64,000 bases of DNA, taken from contig OZ251236.1 in NCBI GenBank assembly GCA_965240325.2, positions 1,674,001 to 1,738,000 of the forward strand. The letters run 5' to 3'. Positions 21,650 to 30,632 of the stretch are shown here, piece after piece. The notes beneath the pieces are model-generated. The model saw only the letters and a list, made by a program, of their open reading frames with translations. It ran no database searches and was not told where the DNA came from. Numbering within the stretch: the first letter of the stretch is position 1; every line of letters starts with the position of its first letter. The DNA is from Rebecca billardiae RCC1528 (Eukaryota > Haptophyta). The translations under genes and the position numbers were made by a program.

Positions 21650-22698
21650 CCCTGGGGCGGCGGGTTTGCAGGGCCAGGCGCATCACAGGCCGCAGCACGG
21701 GCAGGGGCAGCAGCCTGCACTCGCCTCGCCCATGCCACACCCGCCCCCTCCAGCCCTGCAGCAGCAGCAGCAGCGGCAGCACACGCCGCCGCACGCGCAC
21801 AGCATGCAGCGGCCGTCTGTGCAGCTGCCGCCGCCGCCACCGACAGCCATGGGGGACCAGCCGATGCAGCCGATGGAGCACTCGCTGGAGCACTCGCCCC
21901 CGCAGCAGCAGGGCGGCGGAGGCGCGGCGAGCTCCTCGACGGGCGGTGGCGGCAACAAGTCGCTCATCACGTACAAGTGCAGCAAGTGCGGTGAGCGCAG
22001 CGGGCGCGGCCGCGCCGCACGCGGCGCGCGCGCTCGGGCCGGCTCTTCTCACGCGCGGGCGCGATGCGCGCGCACGCCCGCGCCGAGCAGGCCAGCCCAA
22101 GCGCAACCACCTGTGCCAGGCGCTCGCCGCGCCTGACAACGCGGGCAGCGCGCGCAAGCCGGGCGCGGCCGAGCCGCACGTGCAGAAGCCGGTCTGGACG
22201 CGCAAGGAGGACTCCATCATCATGGAGGGCGTGCGTGAGTACGGGCCCAAGTGGAGCGAGATTGCGCAGAACATGTGCGCGCCGCTGCCCCCCGCGCGGC
22301 GCGAGGCGGCGACCCTGTCTGATCCGCGCGCAGCGCCGCCGGCCTTGCTGACCCCCGCTGACCCCCCGCGCCCCCGCGTGCCGCGCCGCGCCGCGCCGCG
22401 CCGCGCCAGGCCGGGACGGACGTCGCACGCCGTGCGCAACCGGTGGCATCGGCTGCAGCGCTTCTACCAGGAGCAGCACGGCCAGGACCTCGCCAAGCTG
22501 CTCGGCAACCCGTCGGCCCAGCTGCCGACGCTCGCGCAGCCGAGCGGCCTCGGGGACGACGACGGCGACACCCCGTTCGGCATGCCATTACACGCGCCGC
22601 CGGCGCACGAGAGCGGCGTGCGCGACGGCGGCGCGGACGACGAGTCGCAGGTGCTGCTGCGAACACTTGCCGGCACGGACGACGATCTCGACCCATGA
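17728..22698 (+). CDS. Two-SANT/Myb protein with a CCHC-type zinc motif and poly-Q tract
   Basis: Probable nuclear DNA-binding or chromatin protein, 1517 residues from four exons: 17728-19220, 19403-21990, 22091-22274 and 22410-22698. Splicing gives two complete SANT/Myb repeats: the first near 474-525 (NLWSAAEDAIIAEG...FRWRKIAASLPGRSHDAVRN) and the second near 1393-1446 (WTRKEDSIIMEGVREYGPKW...PGRTSHAVRNRWHRLQ). A compact Cys/His motif, YKCSKCGQPKRNHLC near 1353, precedes the second repeat and is itself split by intron 2. Between the domains are low-complexity tracts: poly-Gly, HAEP repeats, EY repeats, Gly/His/Tyr-rich sequence and poly-Gln near 1187-1247. Each Myb repeat carries an intron just before its recognition helix. 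The ATG at 17728 is the first in frame; a TTG precedes it. An upstream exon is possible. Confidence 0.85.
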
Positions 22699-23413
22699 CG
22701 TACGGGCATGGCCGATGGCGCCGATGCCAGTCGGGTCACGGCGGGCGGGCGCAGGCCGGGCGGTGGTGCTGGTCAACTCCGATCCTGACTGCTACTGACC
22801 GATATGCGCTGACGACGTGACTGACGACGACAGCTGGTGAGCTCAGACCATACTAGCTTGATTCCCATGACGATGCGCCGGATGCGGCCTGTTACTCTGT
22901 GACAGGCTGTCGTGCCGGGCGCTATCATCTCTCTCTCTCTCTCTCTGCTCCGTCTCTCTCGGCTATCGTCAGACCGGTGCCCGCGGCTGCGCGTCCGACG
23001 CTACCGTCTACCGAGTGACACGCGCCGCCGTGCCGCAGCAGCGCCGCTCTGGAATCCGGCAGCGGCCAGCGGCTGTGCCGCATCAGTCAGCCACTCACCC
23101 AGCGTCATCGACATCCGCTGCCGCCGTTGGCGCCCCCCCCCGCCCCCGTGCCTGGACAAGCGTGCTGCCAGCTGCGTCGGCAAGCGCCACTGTGACTGCA
23201 CATTCCGCGACGACGCGCAGTCGACGGAGCGGAAGCGGACCACATGGTGGCCGCCACCTTGAGGGGAACCTGAGAGCCACCCCCTCGGGCATGCCCTGCG
23301 GCAGGCAGGCCTCCCGGCAGCTGCACACTGCACAGCGCACGGCACGGCGAGAGAGCGTGAGGCCGCGGCAACCGTCAGCGCTCGTCCGTGGCCCAGGCCG
23401 CCCCAGCGTCCGG
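22699..23413. other. Convergent intergenic region with a CT microsatellite
   Basis: Between the 3' ends of the SANT/Myb gene and the signal peptidase gene. A (CT)n tract lies at about 22928-22947, followed by further CTCTC. No protein-like frame is seen; the arginine- and proline-rich frames in 23000-23400 lack family resemblance. Confidence 0.4.
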
Positions 23414-24071
23414 TCACGAGTAGGTGTCGTCAAGGGTGAACGTGTGCACGCTTTGCCGGAAGCTGGTTGACGTCAGCAGGCCCGTGATGGGGATGGTATT
23501 CCAATGCAGCACGAGCGTGATGTCATTCCCCCTGAGGCCGTACCCCTGGTCCGTCAGGCTGTATTTGTTCACTATTGACGTCGAGTGGATCTGCGCGTGC
23601 TCCTTGCCAGTGACGATGTGATCCCACACGACCACCTGGTTGACTTTGTTCGCCGGAGTCTGGTACTCGGCAGTGATGTACACGAAGAGCTGCTTCACGT
23701 TCCAGTTGAACACCGTGCTCAGGTCCGCGTCAATGCTCAGCCGCAGCGTTGCCTGCTCGTGGCCCGCACCTACGATTTTCCGCCTGCGCGCGCACAGCCG
23801 CACGTTCACGGTGCGAGGGGCGGCAGCAGCATGGGTATGAGTATCGGTGACGCGGGGCCTGGCCAGTCGTCGCGAATCGCGCGCTAAGGCCAAGCAGCAG
23901 TCCGCGCGCTCGCGCGCAGGCCACGCACAGCGACGCGCGATCGAGGCCGAGCTGGACGTCGGGGTGCGCAGTGTGAAAGTAGGTCGTGCCGGCGCACAGC
24001 AAGGCGAGAAAGCCCAGCACTGAAAGCGCGTAGAAGAAGATGGCATTCACTCTCTGCCAGAAAGTGTGCAT
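23414..24071 (-). CDS. SPCS3: Signal peptidase complex subunit 3 (SPC22/23)
   Basis: Type II membrane subunit of the ER signal peptidase, needed for complex stability and cleavage of signal peptides. Two exons (24071-23929 and 23783-23414) encode 170 residues, the usual family length. The first starts MHTFWQRVNAIFFYALSVL, the anchor, followed by the lumenal side. The intron 23928-23784 (GTGCGTGG...GCGCAG, 145 bp) shifts frame; splicing joins LDRAS-L to RKIVGAGHEQATL. The second exon has the family core IDADLSTVFNWNVKQLFVY, AEYQTPANKVNQVVVWD, KYSLTDQGYGLRGNDITLVLHWN. Both the start and the splice restore the complete family profile, so this call is firm. Confidence 0.95.
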
Positions 24072-24598
24072 CGTGCGATGCGAGGCCGCAGTCCCGACGG
24101 CCACGTGTGCCGCTGGGCACTGCTGGGTTGGTCGGATTGCCGACGATGCACGATGGCTGCCGCCCTTATTGATTGTGGCGCAAGCCACAATGACAATCGT
24201 CAAGTCGACAGTCATGCAATCACGCGACTCCGAATCATAAGACTCTCTTCCTGATTGTAACAGATTATGACTGAGTTGAGCGCCGGCCTGTGAGTCGCTT
24301 GGCTCAGGCTGGGTCGTGCCACTCTACCGCTACTAGTCGTTCAAGTCAAGACGAGCTGACCGTCGTGATGATCCGTGCCCAGCGGCGGCCAGCCCCAGTC
24401 GCGCCACCGAGCGGTTGTCCCGCGGAGGGCGGCGGGGAGTGGCGGGGGAGCCGGCCCCAGGCCGCCGCCGGAAGTCGCCAGCCAGGCCGTGAGAAGATGG
24501 TGAGGACAAGCCCAGCCTGCGCTTCCAGCGTTGCAAGATGTCACGCTACAATGCGTGATCACGAGAGGAGCATATCGATCGCGGGAAGCGCGCAGATC
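24072..24598. other. Intergenic, promoter side of the SPC22/23 gene
   Basis: 527 bp between two minus-strand genes: the 3' flank of the coiled-coil gene and the promoter of the signal peptidase gene. The part 24180-24300 is AT-richer with short GACTC/GAGTC repeats. No gene recognised. Confidence 0.4.
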
Positions 24599-25207
24599 TC
24601 ACTTCTTGTTCGCGGCGATCACCTTGGCGCGCACAGCCTGGATCTCCGGCATGACGCCCTCAGCGAACGCATTCAGCGCCTTGCGACGTGCTCGGGCGCC
24701 ATCGCGCTCGGCGCCCTCCTCCAGGTCACCCACGGAGACCGTGTCGATCACTCCCTGGAGCTTGCCAACCATCCCGTTGATCGAGGAGATCACCTGCAGC
24801 TCCACCTTCTCCGAGTGCGAGAGCGATCCTTCCACCTCCGCAATCGTCTCCTTGATCTTTGCCTGGATGGCCTCGGCCTGGCGGAGCAGGGCGAGCGGCT
24901 CACTCTCGGCGGGGGGAGCATCCTCCTTGGGAGGCGGGGGAGCCGTGTCAGGCTTCTCCTCCGCCTGCGGTCCCCCCGTCGCGGCCTCCGCCGCCTCGCG
25001 CGCCTGTCGCTGCGCGCGCTTGGCAGCCTTCAGCTTTTCGATCTCGGAGCGCGAGTCGTCCGCAACGGGCGGCTGCTGTGGCGCTGAGCTTTTGTTGGCA
25101 GCTGCCTCGGCTGCAGCGGCTGGCCCAGAGCCCTTCGTGCCCGGCCGGCTACCCCCCTCCTCGTCGTCGGACGAGCCGATGTGGTCGAACTTGCTGTAGT
25201 CCACCAT
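24599..25207 (-). CDS. Acidic coiled-coil protein with an MVDYSKFDHI N-terminus
   Basis: About 202 residues from the ATG at 25207; the open frame extends upstream only from a GTG. The first residues, MVDYSKFDHIGSSDDEEGG, recall the short N-terminal motif of Cdc37-like and other HSP90/chaperone-linked proteins (Tyr-Ser-x-x-Asp-x-Ile followed by acidic residues); this is a resemblance, not an assignment. A Lys/Arg/Glu-rich coiled coil at about 50-80, a Pro-rich acidic linker and a helical C-terminal half (QAEAIQAKIKETIAEVEGSL...INGMVGKLQGVID) follow. No membrane segment. Likely cytosolic, role unknown. Divergent from the SPFH-like gene 228 bp away. Confidence 0.7.
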   Translation of the reverse strand: MVDYSKFDHIGSSDDEEGGSRPGTKGSGPAAAAEAAANKSSAPQQPPVADDSRSEIEKLKAAKRAQRQAREAAEAATGGPQAEEKPDTAPPPPKEDAPPAESEPLALLRQAEAIQAKIKETIAEVEGSLSHSEKVELQVISSINGMVGKLQGVIDTVSVGDLEEGAERDGARARRKALNAFAEGVMPEIQAVRAKVIAANKK

Positions 25208-25435
25208 GGGCGTTTGCGTCGGCGGGCTGTTGGGCGGGCCTGCGATGAAGCTGGTTTCTTGGTCGTCGTCCACGTTCCAGGCGAACTTTCAACCGCCGCT
25301 GCGAGTGATACTACTGAAAACGTTACTGTCCAGACAGTCCAGTACTTTAGTACTAGTATGTATCGTCTGTACTGGTAACTCTGGGCAACATCCAGCATGG
25401 CGCCGAAGATGGCTTCCGAGTGAGGCTTCAGCCCG
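25208..25435. promoter_or_regulatory. Short divergent promoter region with palindromes
   Basis: 228 bp between divergent start codons. It contains CTGTC-CA-GACAG (25326-25337), the double palindrome AGTACT-TT-AGTACT (25341-25354), and a wider CCAGTAC...GTACTGG pair around it. These are candidate regulator sites for one or both genes. Confidence 0.45.
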
Positions 25436-26254
25436 ATGATGCCGTGGCTTGCGGGGGTTCTGGCGGCGTTGGGCCTCGTCGCCGGCGCGACGTACTTTCT
25501 CGTCTTCGTCGTGCGTGAGCGCGAGATCGTCGTGCTGGACAGCGCCGTCCGCGGCACCTTCTCGCGCGTGCTCGACGCGCCTGGGCTGCACGTGCGCGCG
25601 CCGTGGGAGCGCGCGCGCCGCTTTGAGTGGGAGCTGCCGAGAGCTGGGGGCCGCACGCAGCGCAGGCACGGCTACAGGCTGTCCACCAGCCTGGACACTC
25701 TCGACATCCCCGCCGTGCTCGTCTCCAGCGCAGACCACGTCCAGCTGCAGCTGCTGGCCGTGCTGCTGTACCAGGTGGCCGATGGGCGCGCGCTCGCCGT
25801 GCACCCCGCCCGGCATGGGGGGCGCGGCGCGAACTTGTTCGCCCTGCTCGCGGCGGATACCCAGCAAGCGCTCGAGCTATGTGCGGCGCGCCTGCCCTTC
25901 GAGCGGCTCGTTCTTCTCGCCGAGCTGAACAGGGACGTCCACGCACGGCTCGCCGAGCGCATGCGCGGGTACGGCCTGCGGCTCGAGGCGGTGCACTGCG
26001 CGCTGCACGAGCTCCCGCTCCGCGCAGAGGCCGGTGGTGCGGCAATCTCCGGCACCGGCGACGAGACAGGCGTCGCGGCACTGACTCGAGCGGAACGTCT
26101 GCGCGCGGACGCCACGGCAGGCGCGCGCGCCGCCGCGCCGCCAGCCACGCTCTCCGATCCCAGCGGCAATCCTGCCGGCGACGCGGCCGCTCGGCTCGCA
26201 GGCGGCTCCGCCGTGCGCCAGAGGCCCGAGCACGCGCGTGCCGCCCGCACATGA
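25436..26254 (+). CDS. Band-7/SPFH-like membrane protein (stomatin/prohibitin-like)
   Basis: About 272 residues, single exon. An N-terminal membrane segment (WLAGVLAALGLVAGATYFLVFVV, residues 4-26) is followed by an SPFH-like domain: RGTFSRVLDAPGLHVRAPWERA, then TLDIPAVLVSSADHVQLQLLAVLLYQV and LLAELNRDVHARLAERMRGYGLRLEAVHCALHELP, which match the layout of band-7 proteins (exposed-domain start, ...V...SAD...L...Y.V..., ...L...L...G....V.....LP). SPFH proteins scaffold membrane microdomains and proteases. The C-terminal 60 residues are Ala/Arg-rich and probably disordered. Two adjacent ATGs open the frame. The family call rests on pattern, not on an exact motif. Confidence 0.65.
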   Translation: MMPWLAGVLAALGLVAGATYFLVFVVREREIVVLDSAVRGTFSRVLDAPGLHVRAPWERARRFEWELPRAGGRTQRRHGYRLSTSLDTLDIPAVLVSSADHVQLQLLAVLLYQVADGRALAVHPARHGGRGANLFALLAADTQQALELCAARLPFERLVLLAELNRDVHARLAERMRGYGLRLEAVHCALHELPLRAEAGGAAISGTGDETGVAALTRAERLRADATAGARAAAPPATLSDPSGNPAGDAAARLAGGSAVRQRPEHARAART

Positions 26255-26441
26255 TGATGACGGCGTCGACGACGACCGCGCCGCGGGAGCTGCGGCCCGA
26301 AGTGTCTAGCGGAGAGTGGCATTGGACGCTCAGGGCTATTCACTTACCGCCGTCAGTCACTCGCGGCCCAGAATAACGCCATTGGGTCTGGGACGTAGCA
26401 GTGCGACGTGAAAGCCAAGGTTTGAGTTCTGCCGTACCGTT

Positions 26442-27181
26442 GCCAACCGGTCCAGACCTCAGGATTATCCTTAACCTGCACGCCAGTGGGCGGCCCAGGT
26501 TAAGGGTTTCGTCAGGTGCGCGCGCTGTGGCGGACGCTCCCGCCGCCACCTCGCTCTCGCCTTCCGCCGCCAGGGCGAGGCCGCGCGAAGTCCAGTAGAT
26601 CTTCCGATGGGACGCAGCGGGGCGGTAGCGAAGCGGTGAACTACTGTCGCTTGCGCGTGGCGCAGCGCTTCGCGCCCTCGCACCTCGACGGTCAGCTGCA
26701 GGCCCGCGCGAGCGCGAGCCGGTGTGCCGCCGCCACATTCAGCCAGAGACATGCCGCGCCTTGCCTGCCGAGGCAGCGAAGAGGCACGCACGTGAAGCCG
26801 CTGGGCGCCATGGCGCGCGCCCATGACCGTACTGTCACATGGCTCACGCCGTCCTGGGATGCGCGCCTCGGGTTGCGCTCAGCGCGCGCATACTTTGCGG
26901 GGACGACAGCACGGCTGAAGCCGAGAGGCGGCGCACACGCCCGTGCGGGCTCAAGGCGCCGAGAAGATGGTCAGACGCGAGTTGCCCGGCGCAGGGCGGC
27001 GCAGAAAGGCCCTATGCCTCTGCCCGACCGCGTGCGCCATCGCCGCGTGCACGTCTACGACCGCGGCGGCGCGGCAGCGGGCGGCGCCTCGCGGCGGATG
27101 GCTGTGGCGGGCGCACGCGGCGGGTTTTGAATTTTTCTCATTTTCCGAGTTTCCCAAATCCTGAGGTCTGGACCGGTTGGC
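26442..27181. mobile_element. MITE-like element with perfect 25-bp terminal inverted repeats
   Basis: Positions 26442-26466 (starting GCCAACCGGTCCAGACC) are the exact reverse complement of 27157-27181. Immediately outside lie TACCGTT (26435-26441) and TACTGTT (27182-27188), a possible 7-bp target duplication with one mismatch. The 740-bp length and absence of a transposase frame fit a non-autonomous DNA element. The inside is GC-rich with no recognisable domain. Confidence 0.65.
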
Positions 27182-27198
27182 TACTGTTCAATCTCGCC

Positions 27199-27238
27199 TG
27201 CCTGAGTTGTGTGCGTCTCTTATTCTTAGTAAACTGTA
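27199..27238 (+). repeat. 40-bp dispersed repeat, copy 1 (copy 2 at 56715-56753)
   Basis: The sequence starting TGCCTGAGTTGTGTGCGTCT and ending TTAGTAAACTGTA recurs at 56715-56753 with one substitution and one deletion. Each copy lies a few bases to the right of a CCGG-containing inverted repeat end, so both belong to one repeat family. Confidence 0.75.
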
Positions 27239-27508
27239 ACACAGGCCACAGTCTGCCCAGTCACTGTCGACTCGGTGCCCCGAATCCCGTGATGGCAGCC
27301 ATGGTTCCGCCGTCAGTTTTGTCGTCGGCGCGGGCGATTTCAGATTCGCGCGGAAGCCACTCGAACGAGTGCTCGCGACTTCGCGAGATTCGTCGTCGAA
27401 AAACGCGTGCAAAGCTCGTGACGAAGCGCTTCTTGCGGGACCGTCATCGTCCCAGGCGCTTCGGCCTGAAACCACGTGCTCGGGTGCGAACGTTTGCCGA
27501 GGACAATC

Positions 27509-30270
27509 ATGCTGACGTCATTGTCCGCCAAGCTCGTCGGAGTCGTCGCCGTCGCGTGCGCCTCGTTGCTCGCCGTCCCGTCGGACGCATGCACCGCCAT
27601 CGGCGTGGGTCGGCGCGCGTCTGACGACGGCAGCGTGATGGTCGCGCACACGGACGACTCGGGCGGCATGGGCGACAACCGTCTCGTGCGCGTGCCGGCG
27701 CGCTCCTACCCGGAGGGGGCGATGCGCCCCGTGTACCTCTCTGTCGCCGACCACCCGCGCATGATCGCGCCCGAGCGAGCCGACGGGTACGCCCCGAAGG
27801 ACGCGCAGCAGGCCAACCTCTCCTGGGCCACGCCCATCGGGTACGTGCCGCAGGTGGGCCACACGTTCGCGTACTGGGACGTGGACTACGGGCTCGGGAA
27901 CGAGCACGGGCTGGTGATGGGCGAGACCACGTGCTCCGGGCGGTGGAATGCGGTGCGTGCGGCGCAACGCGCCGGCCCGGCGCGTGCGCGCACGCCGCCG
28001 CCGCCGCGCATGCTCGGCTGACGCGCGCGCCCGCGCGCGCGCCTGCGCCGCCGCCCGCTCTGCGCGCCGACCGTGCGCTTCGGCAGGCGCCCATCGGCCT
28101 GCCCAACGGCACCGCGCTCTTCGGGATCGAGGAGCTGTCCAAGATCGCGCTGGAGCGCTGCAAGACCGCGCGCTGCGCCGTGAGCACGATGGGCGCCCTC
28201 GCCGAGGAGTACGGCTACTACGGCGGCAACGGGCACCTGGGCGGCATGCAGCCGTGGCCGGGCACGCTGGCGGACGAGGAGGGCGAGGCGATGGTGGTGG
28301 GCGACGCGGAGGGCGAGCTGTGGGTGTTCCACGTGCTCCCTGGGCCGAACGGCGGCGCGGTGCGCGCCGCGCGCGAGGGCGGCTGACGGCGCCGCGCGTG
28401 CCGCCTGCCCGCCGCGCCGGGGCCGCGCGCGCCGTCGCTGAGGCCCCTGGCACGGCGCGCGCGCCCGCGCCACGCGACGCGGCTCCCGCCCCGCGGCGCC
28501 GCCCCCTCCGCCTCCGCGCGGCCGCGCAGGTGTGGGCGGCGCAGCGCATGCCGGAGGACACGGTGGTCGTGGTGGCGAACATGTTCGTCATCCGCGAGAT
28601 GAACCTGACCGACTCCTCGACGTTCCTCGCGTCGAAGGGCATCGAGGAGCTCGCGGCGTCGCTGCAGCTGTGCAAGGGGGCGTTCGACTTCACCGAGGCC
28701 TTCTCGGGGGACTTCAAGGCGCGCACGCGCTTCGACGAGCTGATCGACGCGTTCTACACCGGGCGGCGCGTCTGGCGCATCTTCGACCTGCTCGCGCCCT
28801 CGCTGCGCCTCGACCCCGACCTCGGCGTGAGCCAGGCGCGCCGGCTGTACCCGCTGGGCGTTGTGCCCGAGGCGCCTCTGGGCGTGGACGGGCTGCTCGC
28901 CATCCTGCGAGACCACTTCGAGGGCACGGACTACGACCTGACCAAGGGGCCCGGCGCGGGGCCGTACGGCACGGTGCGCGCCCCGCCGCGCCGCGGAGCC
29001 CGCCGCGTCGGCGCGGCGCGCGCGCGCAGACCCCGGCTGCTGCGCCGCGCCTGACCCCCGCCCCTGCCCGCCCCTGCGCGCCCCTCCCGCCCCTGCCCGC
29101 CCGCCCGCCTCTCTCTCTCGCGCGCGCGCGCGGCCGCAGCCCAACCGGTGGGACGGCCGCGGCGGCGAGCGCGAGGTGAACACCGGCGCGTGGGAGCGCG
29201 GCATCAGCATCCACCGCACCATCTTCTCCTTTGTCGCGCAGGCGCGGCCATCTCAGCCGCAGGAGCTGAAGGGCCGCGTGTGGTTCGGGGAGGACACGCC
29301 GCACGCCACGTGCTACTGGCCCTTCTGGCTCTCGCAGACCTCGCTGCCGGCCGCGTACACGGAGGGGAGCCAGGCGGTCTTCGACATGCACAAGAACGCG
29401 TGGTGGGCGTCGAACGCGGTGAAGCGCGTGATGGACCTCAACTACGACCGCGCCGCGCCGATCGTCGCGGGCGCGCAGGCCGAGTGCGAGCGCGCGGGCC
29501 GCGAGGCGGCGGAGAGCGCCGAGCAGCAGGCGAGGGCGACGCTCGCCGCGGTCGGCGCGTCGGGGCCGTCCGCCCTCCTGCCCTCGGCCGTGGCGTACGC
29601 CTCGGCGGGCGAGGCGAGCGCCGCGGCGAGCCGCGTGCTCGAGGCCGCGTCCCACGCCAACGCCAAGGCCGCGCACGCGCGCTGGGTCCGCCTTTTTGGC
29701 GAGCTGATGGTGCGCTTCAAGAACGGGTACGAGAATTCAGTGCTGCTGCCGGGCAGCACGGTGCACGAGGACAACATCGGCTACCCCGCGTGGTGGCTGC
29801 GCGAGGTGGGGTACGGCGGCTGGCAGGAGTGGGTGGACGCGCGGCAGCAGCGCGCGCTCGCCGCGTTTGAGAAGGCGGGGCAGCGCGTCGACGCGTTCCC
29901 ACAGACACCCGAGCGCGGCGCCGGCGACGCCGCGCTGCCTTCCCTCCGGGCCGCGCGCGGCGCGAGCGAGCGCCCGGCCGCGCCGTGGTGGCGGCCGGGC
30001 GCGGACCCCGCGCGCGCGGGCCGGGCGGCGCAGGGCTCGGTGGGGCTGCTGGCCGTGGCCGCGTGCAGCGCCAGCTCCTTCGCCCTGGGCGCCCTCGCCA
30101 CGTGGCTGCTCGTGGTGCGCGCCGGCGCACGCCGCTCGGCTGGCCCCTCCCGCGCCGCGCCGTGGCGCGGGCAGCGCTGGCCGAGCAGCGTCGAGGCCGC
30201 CCTCCTCGCGCCGGACGAGGCTGCGCAGCTCGAGCGCGCGGCCCAGCAGCCGGCTGTCGCGCCGAGCTGA
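27509..30270 (+). CDS. Secreted/membrane peptidase family C69 (dipeptidase, PepD-like)
   Basis: Predicted Ntn-hydrolase dipeptidase, 763 residues from four exons (27509-27952, 28087-28359, 28530-28973, 29140-30270), all junctions in phase 0. A signal peptide (VGVVAVACASLLAVPSDA) precedes Cys28 in ACTAIGVGRRASDDGSV, the expected N-terminal nucleophile after processing. Family landmarks follow: VMVAHTDDS, DYGLGNEHGLVMGETT, GIEELSKIALERCKTA, VWAAQRMPEDTVVVVANMF, PNRWDGRGG, SIHRTIFSFVAQ and WWASNAVKRVMDLNY. A C-terminal membrane segment near 689-715 (LLAVAACSASSFALGALATWLL), followed by a short basic tail, anchors it, probably in the endolysosomal or surface membrane; this extension is not typical of bacterial C69. 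Intron lengths are 134, 170 and 166 bp and all start GTGCG. Confidence 0.9.
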
Positions 30271-30632
30271 TGGCCACCACCCGGCGCTACCGGCGAGCGC
30301 GCAGCCGGTGGCATGCCAGGCTGGAGCGCGTCGTCCTCCTGCCCCGGAGTGTCACGGCACTAGGCCTAGTCGTAGCAGTACAGTAGCAGTGACATTCATC
30401 GTCCGCGAGATGAGTAGCAGCAGGAGCTGCTTTAGGCTTAGCCTTCAGCTATACTACTACGTACTGTAACTTAAGCTGGCAGCTGGCGGTGCTAGAGTCT
30501 ACTGCTGGCATCAGTCGTATAGCAGCTAGCACTGCTACTACTCAATATAGTATAGCAGCACGGCGCGCTGAACGCAGGCTGACAGCGCAGCGGGCGAGCG
30601 GCAGTTGCGCGACAGAATCACTACGGCGCTCA
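30271..30632. other. Convergent intergenic region with AGCAGT/ACTGCT-type repeats
   Basis: The 3' flanks of the C69 peptidase and the giant receptor gene. Positions 30365-30560 are rich in short repeats such as GTAGCAGTA, AGCAGCA and TACTACT, with an AT-richer composition. No gene recognised. Confidence 0.45.

Larger units (their letters stand above)
26255..27508. other. Intergenic region holding a MITE-like insertion
   Basis: Between the SPFH-like gene and the C69 peptidase gene. The inverted-repeat element 26442-27181 occupies most of it. The tail 27199-27238 is shared with 56715-56753. From 27240 to 27508 lies the promoter region of the peptidase gene. No protein-like frame is seen. Confidence 0.5.

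Noticed and set aside
18444-22439. Long Arg/Leu/Ala-rich minus-strand open frame opposite the SANT/Myb gene
   Set aside because: No domain resemblance; poly-Leu runs are the complement of the poly-Gln codons. The plus strand gives SANT repeats once introns are removed.
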